DNA from: UMGS1002 sp964463325
GTDB taxonomy: Bacteria; Bacillota; Clostridia; Oscillospirales; CAG-272
Length of the DNA: 11,989 nucleotides
Direction: 5' to 3'
NCBI GenBank assembly: GCA_964463325.1
Contig: CAYXBY010000048.1
Span: 1 to 11,989 of the forward strand
Under the pieces are notes generated by a model, which worked only from the letters and a program-made list of their open reading frames with translations, did no database searches and was not told the origin of the DNA. The translations under genes were made by a program, and so were the position numbers. This document shows positions 6,800-11,989 of this stretch, in pieces; the first letter of the stretch is position 1; each line of letters starts with the position of its first letter.

Positions 6800-7689
6800 T
6801 TTTCGTCCGGCTTTCTCTGCTCCCCGAGGAAGTAGACAGCCACTGTGTAGGGGCCGCAGTGCGAGGCAATTATAGTGCCAATGTCAAATATGCGGACATC
6901 ACGGCAGGGGAAACGTTCGAGCACCGCCGCGCGAACCTGCTCGGCGTCCTCGGGACAGTTGGAATGGCTGATGAAGCATCGACCCACGAACTGCTCACCG
7001 TCACCGTTAAATTCGGCTATCATGTCCATCATGCGACGGATGGCATTCTTTTTGCCGCGAACCTTGTCATAGGCGATGATACTGCCCTTTTCGTTGAGCT
7101 TCATTATGGGGCAGATGTTGAGGATGGCTCCCAGCGTTGCCGTCGGCCCCGAGACGCGTCCACTGCGCTTAAAGTAGCGCAGATCAGTGCTGAAAAAGTG
7201 ATGATGTATACGTCCGCGGTTGGCGAGCACCCAGTCGGCGACCTCATCGATAGAGGCACCACCGTCGCGCAGGTCTGCGGCATAGTCGACCAACATTCCA
7301 AACCCCGACGAGCCGCACAGCGAATCAATGACGATCAGCCTTTTGTCCGGATGCCGCGCTCTGACGTGCTCCGCTGCTATCATCGCATGCTGGCAGGAGC
7401 CTGACATGCCCGAGCTGAAGGCGATGTGCAGCAGATCTCCCCGCTCCAGCTGGCTCTCGAAAAATTCTTCATATTGAAATTCATTTATCTGCGAGGTCGA
7501 GGGCAGCTGCTCGCCGCCGAGCAGCTTATAAAAATTCGGCAGTGCGGCCGGGTCGCGGAGCATGTCATCGACATATGTTTGATCTCCCACGCTGTAGGTG
7601 TAGAACAGCACAGGAATGTCGCGTCCGTTTATATACTCAAATGGAAGGTCGATCGTGGATTCGCAGCTCAAAATAAAATTGTGTTTCAT
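6796..7689 (-). CDS. DegV family fatty-acid-binding protein (FakB-like)
   Basis: DegV proteins bind a single fatty acid and, as FakB, present it to FakA for phosphorylation. The 297-residue protein has the family order of motifs: STID at 11-14, LPSTSQIN at 62-69, FSSGMSGS at 91-98 (the anion/carboxylate-binding serines), YFKRSGRVSG at 172-181 and IGTIIASHCGPYTVAVYF near 270-287. The last usually reads GxHxGPG; here Tyr-Thr follows GP, a small departure. Start choice is supported by GAGGAGA about five bases upstream. It is first in a two-gene operon with hlyIII. A FakA gene is in the same window and may share its promoter type, which supports a FakB role. Which fatty acid it binds is unknown. 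Confidence 0.92.
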   Translation of the reverse strand: MKHNFILSCESTIDLPFEYINGRDIPVLFYTYSVGDQTYVDDMLRDPAALPNFYKLLGGEQLPSTSQINEFQYEEFFESQLERGDLLHIAFSSGMSGSCQHAMIAAEHVRARHPDKRLIVIDSLCGSSGFGMLVDYAADLRDGGASIDEVADWVLANRGRIHHHFFSTDLRYFKRSGRVSGPTATLGAILNICPIMKLNEKGSIIAYDKVRGKKNAIRRMMDMIAEFNGDGEQFVGRCFISHSNCPEDAEQVRAAVLERFPCRDVRIFDIGTIIASHCGPYTVAVYFLGEQRKPDEK

Positions 7690-7726
7690 ACTATCTCCTC
7701 GTGTACTTGAATTTTAGTGCTATCAA

Positions 7727-7756
7727 GTTAATACCTGATATTCGCATTTCGTTACA
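7727..7756 (-). promoter_or_regulatory. Candidate ECF-type promoter of the degV-hlyIII operon
   Basis: TGTAAC (7756-7751), exactly 16 bases, then GTATTAAC (7734-7727) on the minus strand. It matches the motif before the ECF sigma gene in both boxes (TGTAAC identical; GTAYTAAY) and in spacing. The predicted start near 7720 gives a leader of about 30 nt with the ribosome site. A housekeeping reading (TTGTAA, 18 bp, TATTAA) overlaps it and cannot be excluded. Confidence 0.55.
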
Positions 7757-7789
7757 ATTATGATACCTCATTTCTTCCAAAATAGCAAC

Positions 7790-7858
7790 CTACCCTCATG
7801 CGCACGGCGTCTACTCGTGCCAGAAGGCACTCTACCGGCGCCGTTTTTTACTCTACCG
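7790..7858 (+). repeat. Four phased direct repeats (CTACC, 21-bp period), candidate activator-binding array
   Basis: CTACC at 7790, CTACT at 7811, CTACC at 7832 and CTACC at 7853 are spaced exactly 21 bp. The last two extend to an identical 9-mer ACTCTACCG (7829-7837 and 7850-7858) with a 12-bp gap. That 9+12 geometry is the one known for LytTR-type response regulators, although the sequence itself is not their consensus. The last copy also forms an inverted repeat, TCTAC-N5-GTAGA (7852-7866). The array ends about 11 bp before the predicted -35. Confidence 0.6.
7804..7849 (+). other. Terminator-like imperfect hairpin inside the divergent regulatory region
   Basis: ACGGCG (7804-7809) pairs with CGCCGT (7839-7844), and inside them GTGCC (7817-7821 region) pairs with GGCAC around an AGAA loop. 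A run of six T follows (7844-7849). No plus-strand gene lies upstream within reach, so it is either a by-product of the repeat array or a barrier to antisense read-through. Confidence 0.3.
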
Positions 7859-7868
7859 ACAGTAGAAA

Positions 7869-7897
7869 TGCGTGATCTCTTCATTATTTTATATAAT
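7869..7897 (+). promoter_or_regulatory. Candidate activator-dependent promoter of the lipoprotein/MBOAT/DHHW operon
   Basis: A perfect TATAAT at 7892-7897 has only TGCGTG at the -35 position (17-bp spacing), far from TTGACA. A perfect -10 with a poor -35, directly downstream of phased repeats, is the usual layout for activator-dependent transcription. The predicted leader is about 125 nt. Confidence 0.5.
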
Positions 7898-8028
7898 AAT
7901 GGCACCGCCATGTCCGCCAAGAACGCAAAATAAAATTTTTTTGAATAATTTTTCGATTTTCGGGAACTAAATCGCAACACGTGCGTCAGTAAATGCGTAA
8001 AACAAATTTCGAAAGGATGTATACCCCA

Positions 8029-9027
8029 ATGAAACGCTTTTTAACACTTGTACTTGTACTTGCCATGATAGTCCTGGCCGCCTCCGCATGTGCGCAGGAT
8101 GATAACCCCAACACTCCCGACACCACGCCGTCCGCCGGTGATACCACCCCGTCCGGCAGCAATAATCCTGCCGACTCCACCACTCCCTCTGAAGACAAAA
8201 AGGACGACACCAACACTCCCGACGCCAACCTCAACACCGCTGAGACGCTGGCCGCTTTCCTTCAGGGGCTGGTCAAGAGCAACCCGAACGCTGACGGTAA
8301 CGCACTCGCCGAGCTCTACGTTCAGCAAGAGCTGCTTGCCAACATCGGCCTGATGTTCGATACTCAGGAGTTCCCTACCGACCACGATGCCTATGTGATG
8401 GGACTTGCGGCTGATTTCAAGATCCCCGCCTTCAAGACTGTGACCACCATTGCACCTATGATGATGCCCAGCACATTCATTACCAATGTGTTCATTCTCA
8501 ATGATGGCACCGACGCTGCCGACTACGCGAAGCAGATCCTCAACAACTCCAACAAGTCTTGGAACGTCTGCGTGACCGTTGCGCAGTGCGCCGTTGTCTA
8601 CGAGGGTAACGTCGTCATTCAGGTCATGACCGACCCCATCGAGCCCGCAACCATGGAGGACACTGTCGACAGCGTCCTGAACTACACCATCAACGAGTCT
8701 GGCCTCGATATACTCCCCTACTCCTGCACCACCGGCTCTTCTATGGCACTCGAACTGCTCGGCGTCAAGGATACCATCTCCTACCTTGAGAGCGATGCAG
8801 CCTACGCCGATGAGAACGGTGTATCCCTCCACCTGGTCAAGCTGGCAGACCCCTCCAAGGCTGCCGACGTCATCAACGAGATGCAGACCAACCTCACCGT
8901 TGCCGAGGGCAACAAAATAGTCGTAGCCAATGAGGGCTCCTACATTCTCGCCGCTATCGGCTCCGAGAGCTTCTGCGACACCGTTATCGACACCTTCCAA
9001 ATTCTGATCAAGACCAATCTTGGCTAA
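8029..9027 (+). CDS. Unrecognised lipoprotein with duplicated C-terminal domain
   Basis: I do not recognise a specific function. From the chosen Met the protein is 332 residues: a lipoprotein-type signal peptide (KR, hydrophobic 4-18, ASA-C with Cys21 as the lipidation site), then a flexible linker rich in Thr, Pro, Asp and Ser (24-66), then a folded part. The folded part seems to hold two related units: about 150-215 (ILNDGTDAADYAKQI, later VVYEGNVVIQVMTD) and about 264-323 (LVKLADPSKAADVINEM, later VVANEGSYILAAIGSE). The pattern resembles DUF4358-type lipoproteins often found beside MBOAT/DHHW genes in Clostridia, but I cannot confirm this. The Met at 8029 is preferred over an in-frame ATG at 7993 because it starts a normal signal peptide and has GAAAGGA upstream, though the 11-base spacing is long. 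It is the first gene of the operon, 17 nt before MBOAT. Likely anchored on the outer face of the membrane, perhaps an accessory to polymer acylation. Confidence 0.8.
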   Translation: MKRFLTLVLVLAMIVLAASACAQDDNPNTPDTTPSAGDTTPSGSNNPADSTTPSEDKKDDTNTPDANLNTAETLAAFLQGLVKSNPNADGNALAELYVQQELLANIGLMFDTQEFPTDHDAYVMGLAADFKIPAFKTVTTIAPMMMPSTFITNVFILNDGTDAADYAKQILNNSNKSWNVCVTVAQCAVVYEGNVVIQVMTDPIEPATMEDTVDSVLNYTINESGLDILPYSCTTGSSMALELLGVKDTISYLESDAAYADENGVSLHLVKLADPSKAADVINEMQTNLTVAEGNKIVVANEGSYILAAIGSESFCDTVIDTFQILIKTNLG

Positions 9028-9044
9028 TTAATTGACATAATTAT

Positions 9045-10463
9045 ATGGTTTTCTCAAGTATACCGTTTCTCTTCTATTTCTTCGCCGCAGTTTTGGTGCT
9101 GTATTTTGCAGTGCCGCGGCAGCTTAAGAACTATGTATTGCTGCTTGCCGGAGTATTCTTCTACTTTTACGGCGAGCAGCGGCTGGTCCTGCTCATGCTT
9201 TTCACGGCATTCTGGGACTACGCCTGTGCCATGTTTATCAGCATTTCGCGCAAAAAGAGCCAAAGCAAGCTTTGGCCCCGCGTCGGTTTGATAGCATCCA
9301 TAGTGATGGACGTCGGCATACTCTGCTACTTCAAGTACACCGACTTCTTCATCAGCAACATCAATGCCATCGCAGGCACGAGCATTCCCCTGCTCAAGAT
9401 CGCACTGCCCATCGGCATCAGCTTCTATACCTTCCAGTCGATGAGCTATGTCATCGACGTCTATCGCGGCGATGTAAAAGCCGTCAAGAATCCCTTTACC
9501 TACGCGACCTATCTGACGCTGTTCCCGCAGCTGATCGCAGGGCCGATAGTCCGCTTTGAGACGGTCGCAGACGAGCTCGAGCACCGCACTCACTCAATAG
9601 ATAAGATATCCTCCGGCGCGCTTCGTTTTGCCGTCGGTATGGCCAAAAAGATACTTATCGCCAACGTGCTCGGCGAATTTTGCGCAAACTTTGCCAACCT
9701 GCCCGAAAAGACCGTCGTCCTCTGCTGGCTCTATGCTATCACCTACAGCCTGCAGATATACTTCGACTTCTCCGGCTACAGTGACATGGCCATAGGTCTC
9801 GGCAAGATACTCGGCTTCACCTTCTGTGAAAACTTCGATTATCCCTATATCTCCCGCTCCATCACCGAATTTTGGCGGCGCTGGCACATGTCGCTCGGGC
9901 AGTGGTTCCGCGACTACATCTACATCCCGCTCGGTGGCAGCCGCAACGGCACCGCCCGCTGGCTGCTCAGCGTCTTTGCCGTCTGGTTCGTGACCGGAAT
10001 GTGGCACGGCGCTGGCTGGAACTTCATCATCTGGGGTCTGTTCTTCGGCGTGCTGCTGGTGCTTGAGAAGCTGTTCTTGCGCAAGCTTTTTGCCAAGATC
10101 CCCGCTGTTTTCTCACACATCTATACACTGGTCGCAGTCATTATCAGCTTTGTGATATTCTCCTGCACCGAAAACCTCGGCGGCTTCTCTGCGGGTCTGG
10201 CGCACATCGGCTCGATGTTCGGCTTTGGCGGTCTGCCCTTTATCTCGCAGTCGACGCTGTACTATCTGCGCGACTATGCTTTTGTCATCGTGCTGGGCAT
10301 TATCGGCTCCACGCCGCTGGTACGCAACACCTGCCGCAAGCTGTGCGACAAATTCACCTGGGTCAATCTGGCGCAGCCCATCGCCATGGCCGGCATGATC
10401 GTGCTGTGCGTCTGCGAGCTGTCTGATGCGACCTTCAACCCCTTCCTTTATTTCAATTTCTGA
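9045..10463 (+). CDS. MBOAT family membrane O-acyltransferase (AlgI/DltB/PatA-like)
   Basis: Multi-spanning membrane enzyme. Relatives take an acyl group (usually acetyl) from a cytoplasmic donor and pass it across the membrane to a partner that modifies a cell-surface polymer. The 472 residues are normal for AlgI-type proteins. The start MVFSSIPFLFYFF is typical of the family. Further signatures: LPIGISFYTFQSMSYVIDVYRG at about 121-142 in two adjoining pieces, TLFPQLIAGPIVRF at 158-171, DFSGYSDMAIG at 241-251, and FWRRWHMSLGQWFRDYIYIPLGG at 276-298. VTGMWHGAGWNFIIWG at 316-331 contains the catalytic His321; H281 is the second conserved His. It ends in FNPFLYFNF, also typical. No Shine-Dalgarno-like sequence precedes the ATG. 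It is followed 12 nt later by the DHHW gene, its usual partner. The acceptor polymer is not identifiable here. Confidence 0.96.
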   Translation: MVFSSIPFLFYFFAAVLVLYFAVPRQLKNYVLLLAGVFFYFYGEQRLVLLMLFTAFWDYACAMFISISRKKSQSKLWPRVGLIASIVMDVGILCYFKYTDFFISNINAIAGTSIPLLKIALPIGISFYTFQSMSYVIDVYRGDVKAVKNPFTYATYLTLFPQLIAGPIVRFETVADELEHRTHSIDKISSGALRFAVGMAKKILIANVLGEFCANFANLPEKTVVLCWLYAITYSLQIYFDFSGYSDMAIGLGKILGFTFCENFDYPYISRSITEFWRRWHMSLGQWFRDYIYIPLGGSRNGTARWLLSVFAVWFVTGMWHGAGWNFIIWGLFFGVLLVLEKLFLRKLFAKIPAVFSHIYTLVAVIISFVIFSCTENLGGFSAGLAHIGSMFGFGGLPFISQSTLYYLRDYAFVIVLGIIGSTPLVRNTCRKLCDKFTWVNLAQPIAMAGMIVLCVCELSDATFNPFLYFNF

Positions 10464-10475
10464 CGGAGGCGAATT

Positions 10476-11603
10476 ATGAGCAAAATCAAAAGAATATCTT
10501 CGATAATCACCGCCTCGCTGTTTCTGGTGCTGATACTCGGCGGCTCGCTGCTATGCATCCTTATGCCTGACGCAGCAACATCGCTGTCTGAGCGCCGTCC
10601 GCTCGAGCAATTCCCTACCATCAGTAAGGACAAGATAAACGACGGCACCTTCTTTGAGAAGTTCGACAAATATGCCGCAGATCAGTTGCCCTTCCGTGAC
10701 CAGCTGCGCGCCATCAAGGCCTTCACGCGCTTCAATCTACTCGGACGACTTGAGAATAACGGCATCGTCATCAAGGATGACACTGCCATCAAGCTGAGCA
10801 CGAGCTATAACGAGGCGCTGTTCAAAGCCAACATTGAGCTGTGGAGCAAAATTGTGTCCAAAAATTTCGCCTCAGCCAACCTCTATTATTCCATCGTCCC
10901 AGATAAGGGCTATTTCCTTTCCGACACCATGTACCCACACCTGGATTATGACAAACTCATGGCTACCGTGCGTGACAATGCGCCCGCCGGCGCCACCGAG
11001 ATCACCATCTCAGATAAGCTGACTGTTAAGGATTACTATTCCACCGACCTCCACTGGAAGCAGGAGAATATCTATCCCATCGCCTCATATCTTGCAGAAG
11101 TGCTCGGCACGACGATCGACGCAGAGTCCACCTACACCGACCGAAACCTCGGCGATTTCTACGGTGTCTATACCGGTCAGAGTGCCCTGCCACTCGCCCC
11201 CGATTCGCTGGTCATCCGTGAGAACGGCACCACCTCGGCGGTCAGCGTCTATACCTACGGCTCCAACGGACTCAAGATAGAACGCAAGCCGTCCACGGTC
11301 TATGGCATTGATTCCATAGACAAGAACGATATGTATTCTGTCTACCTGGCCGGCTCAGAGGCCATTGTTGAGATAGTGAATCCCAACATCAAGAACGGTA
11401 AAACACTCGCCATCTTCCGCGATTCCTACACCTCCTCGCTGGCTCCCTACCTCATGTCCGGCTACGAGCGCGTCATATTACTTGATACGCGCTACATGGC
11501 AAGTGCTGCACTGGGTTCCATGCCCCAGCTGCGTCTCTCCGAGGTAACTGACGTACTGTTCCTCTACTCTGTCACCACTATTACCGAAACCGTCATGAGA
11601 TAA
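10476..11603 (+). CDS. DHHW family protein (AlgJ/AlgX-like, SGNH-type), probable O-acetylation partner of MBOAT
   Basis: Membrane-anchored extracytoplasmic protein of 375 residues. One N-terminal helix (about 7-30) serves as signal anchor. The conserved entry segment follows: SERRPLEQFPTIS at 38-50 and FEKFDKYAADQLPFRDQL at 60-77. YYSIVPDKGYFLSD lies at 137-150. The signature block is TDLHWKQENIYPIA at 190-203, giving D191 and H193-W194 of the D-x-H-W motif; the second position is Leu rather than His. FRDSYTSSLAPYL at 314-326 holds the candidate nucleophile Ser317. Ser/His/Asp of this kind form the SGNH-like triad of AlgJ/AlgX, which accept acetyl groups from an MBOAT protein and acetylate polysaccharide. 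The start has GGAGG six bases upstream. It is third in the operon, followed by a terminator-like hairpin. The acceptor is unknown. Confidence 0.9.
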   Translation: MSKIKRISSIITASLFLVLILGGSLLCILMPDAATSLSERRPLEQFPTISKDKINDGTFFEKFDKYAADQLPFRDQLRAIKAFTRFNLLGRLENNGIVIKDDTAIKLSTSYNEALFKANIELWSKIVSKNFASANLYYSIVPDKGYFLSDTMYPHLDYDKLMATVRDNAPAGATEITISDKLTVKDYYSTDLHWKQENIYPIASYLAEVLGTTIDAESTYTDRNLGDFYGVYTGQSALPLAPDSLVIRENGTTSAVSVYTYGSNGLKIERKPSTVYGIDSIDKNDMYSVYLAGSEAIVEIVNPNIKNGKTLAIFRDSYTSSLAPYLMSGYERVILLDTRYMASAALGSMPQLRLSEVTDVLFLYSVTTITETVMR

Positions 11604-11626
11604 TCGAGCGGATGATACAATCTGCA

Positions 11627-11680
11627 TTCGGCGGCAGTTAACACAATGCGCTGCCGCCGAAACTTAATAAAATATTTTAA
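11627..11680 (+). terminator. Terminator-like hairpin after the DHHW gene
   Basis: A perfect 11-bp stem, TTCGGCGGCAG (11627-11637) with CTGCCGCCGAA (11651-11661), and a 13-nt loop. The downstream stretch is AT-rich (AATAAAATATTTT) but has no uninterrupted T-run, so termination may be partial. It lies 23 nt after the stop codon. Confidence 0.65.
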
Positions 11681-11698
11681 GAATTTATCAAAAAGGTA

Positions 11699-11726
11699 TT
11701 GACATTTCAAAAAAAAAGAGTATAAT
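11699..11726 (+). promoter_or_regulatory. Consensus housekeeping promoter of the tRNA-Leu genes
   Basis: Perfect TTGACA (11699-11704), a 16-bp A-rich spacer and perfect TATAAT (11721-11726). The predicted start near 11733 gives a short 5' leader of about 26 nt before the first tRNA. Full-consensus boxes fit a highly expressed stable RNA. Confidence 0.88.
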
Positions 11727-11758
11727 ATATAACGTTGCGACAGTAATCGCAGCGAGTC

Positions 11759-11842
11759 GCGAGAGTGGCGGAACTGGCAGACGCGCACGTTTGAGGGGCG
11801 TGTGGTTACACCGTACGGGTTCAAGTCCCGTTTCTCGCACCA
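11759..11842 (+). tRNA. tRNA-Leu (anticodon GAG)
   Basis: 84 nt including an encoded CCA. The acceptor GCGAGAG pairs with TTCTCGC (one G-U). The anticodon stem CACGT/GCGTG encloses the loop TTGAGGG, with anticodon GAG at 11793-11795, reading CUC and CUU. A long variable arm, as expected for class II tRNA-Leu, precedes the T arm ACGGG-TTCAAGT-CCCGT. Confidence 0.97.
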
Positions 11843-11871
11843 ATCAACCGCTGACAATGTCAGCGGTTGAT
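11843..11871 (+). repeat. Perfect palindrome between the two tRNA-Leu genes
   Basis: ATCAACCGCTGACA (11843-11856) and its exact reverse complement TGTCAGCGGTTGAT (11858-11871) are separated by one base; the folded hairpin would have 12-13 bp and a 3-5 nt loop. It begins at the base right after the CCA of the first tRNA. No T-run follows, so it is more likely a spacer/processing element or a weak attenuator than a full terminator. Confidence 0.7.
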
Positions 11872-11882
11872 AAAATGAATAT

Positions 11883-11969
11883 GCGGGTATGGCGGAATTG
11901 GCAGACGCGCTAGATTCAGGTTCTAGTGGGGGCAACTTCGTGAAGGTTCAAGTCCTTTTACCCGCACCA
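11883..11969 (+). tRNA. tRNA-Leu (anticodon CAG)
   Basis: 87 nt including an encoded CCA. The acceptor GCGGGTA pairs perfectly with TACCCGC. The anticodon stem CTAGA/TCTAG encloses TTCAGGT, with anticodon CAG at 11917-11919, reading CUG. A long variable arm is present, and the T arm is GAAGG-TTCAAGT-CCTTT with one G-U pair. It has no promoter of its own, so it is probably cotranscribed with the GAG tRNA 40 nt upstream. Any third tRNA would lie beyond the window end. Confidence 0.97.
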
Positions 11970-11989
11970 AACCAAAAAAGAGATTTGAA

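Larger units (their letters stand above)
7690..8028. other. Divergent intergenic regulatory region between degV and the lipoprotein gene
   Basis: This 339-bp non-coding stretch holds, from left to right: the degV ribosome site and leader; an ECF-like promoter facing left (7727-7756); four CTAC[C/T] repeats at 21-bp spacing (7790-7857); an imperfect hairpin with T-run (7804-7849); a perfect -10 facing right (7892-7897); a small inverted repeat ATGGC-ACC-GCCAT at 7899-7911 near the predicted start; and an AT-rich leader of about 120 nt before the lipoprotein gene. I see no riboswitch I can name and no credible short gene. Confidence 0.7.

Noticed and set aside
7768..7980. Small minus-strand open frame in the divergent intergenic region
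   Set aside because: Basic, patternless translation, no ribosome site, and it overlaps the repeat array and the rightward promoter.
7993..8028. Upstream in-frame ATG for the lipoprotein
   Set aside because: It would add 12 residues before a standard lipoprotein signal peptide and has no Shine-Dalgarno sequence.
8105..8220. Imperfect repeats encoding the Thr/Pro/Asp-rich linker, considered as a DNA repeat element
   Set aside because: They reflect protein low complexity (PDTTPS-like units) after the lipidated Cys, not a separate mobile or CRISPR-type repeat.
8041..9000. Antisense open frame (319 codons) opposite the lipoprotein gene
   Set aside because: Low-complexity Gly/Val-rich translation without family features; the plus frame has a signal peptide, lipobox-like Cys and operon context.
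9032..9037. TTGACA just before the MBOAT gene as a -35 box
   Set aside because: No -10 at 16-18 bp; the nearest TATA-like sequence is 21 bp away and inside the coding region.
11564..11935. Minus-strand open frame across the tRNA region
   Set aside because: It runs through two clear tRNA genes and the DHHW terminator; not a plausible protein gene.

Overview
The window looks like chromosomal DNA from a GC-rich Bacillota of the Clostridia class, probably a gut Oscillospirales-type bacterium. This is inferred from the GTP-type PEP carboxykinase, an ECF sigma/zinc-finger anti-sigma pair, FakA/DegV lipid proteins, AGGAG-type ribosome sites, a clostridial-style MBOAT + DHHW pair and tRNA genes that encode their own CCA. 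I see no insertion sequence, phage gene or CRISPR array.

Layout. (1) 1-1523, plus strand: a GTP-dependent PEP carboxykinase cut off at its 5' end by the window edge, ending in a strong terminator. (2) 1594-4167, minus strand: an operon of ECF sigma factor, small membrane anti-sigma factor and fatty acid kinase FakA, packed with an 8-nt overlap and a 3-nt gap. (3) 4205-6106, minus strand: a lone cytoplasmic GH127-type beta-L-arabinofuranosidase-like enzyme with its own near-consensus promoter, a palindrome at the predicted transcript start and an 11-bp direct repeat. (4) 6128-7756, minus strand: a two-gene operon of a DegV-family (FakB-like) fatty-acid-binding protein and a hemolysin III/PAQR membrane protein, with ATGA overlap. 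(5) 7690-8028: a 339-bp divergent regulatory region. (6) 8029-11603, plus strand: an operon of an unrecognised two-domain lipoprotein, an MBOAT O-acyltransferase and a DHHW (AlgJ/AlgX-like) protein, probably an envelope or exopolysaccharide O-acylation system. (7) 11699-11969: a consensus promoter driving two tRNA-Leu genes (GAG and CAG anticodons) separated by a perfect palindrome.

How the parts may fit together. The most notable signal is a bipartite motif, TGTAAC-N16-GTAYTAAY. It occurs with identical spacing in front of the sigma/anti-sigma/fakA operon (4138-4167) and in front of the degV/hlyIII operon (7727-7756). It resembles ECF-type promoters. If real, the sigma factor controls itself and both halves of a fatty acid kinase system (FakA enzyme, FakB-like carrier) plus a PAQR membrane protein, that is, a membrane-lipid stress regulon. 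The anti-sigma factor has almost no extracytoplasmic tail, which fits a signal sensed in or under the membrane.

The second notable signal is a set of four CTAC[C/T] repeats at exactly 21-bp spacing (7790-7857), just upstream of a promoter with a perfect -10 and a poor -35. It looks like a binding array for an unknown activator of the lipoprotein/MBOAT/DHHW operon. Both regulatory proposals come from reading the sequence and are untested.
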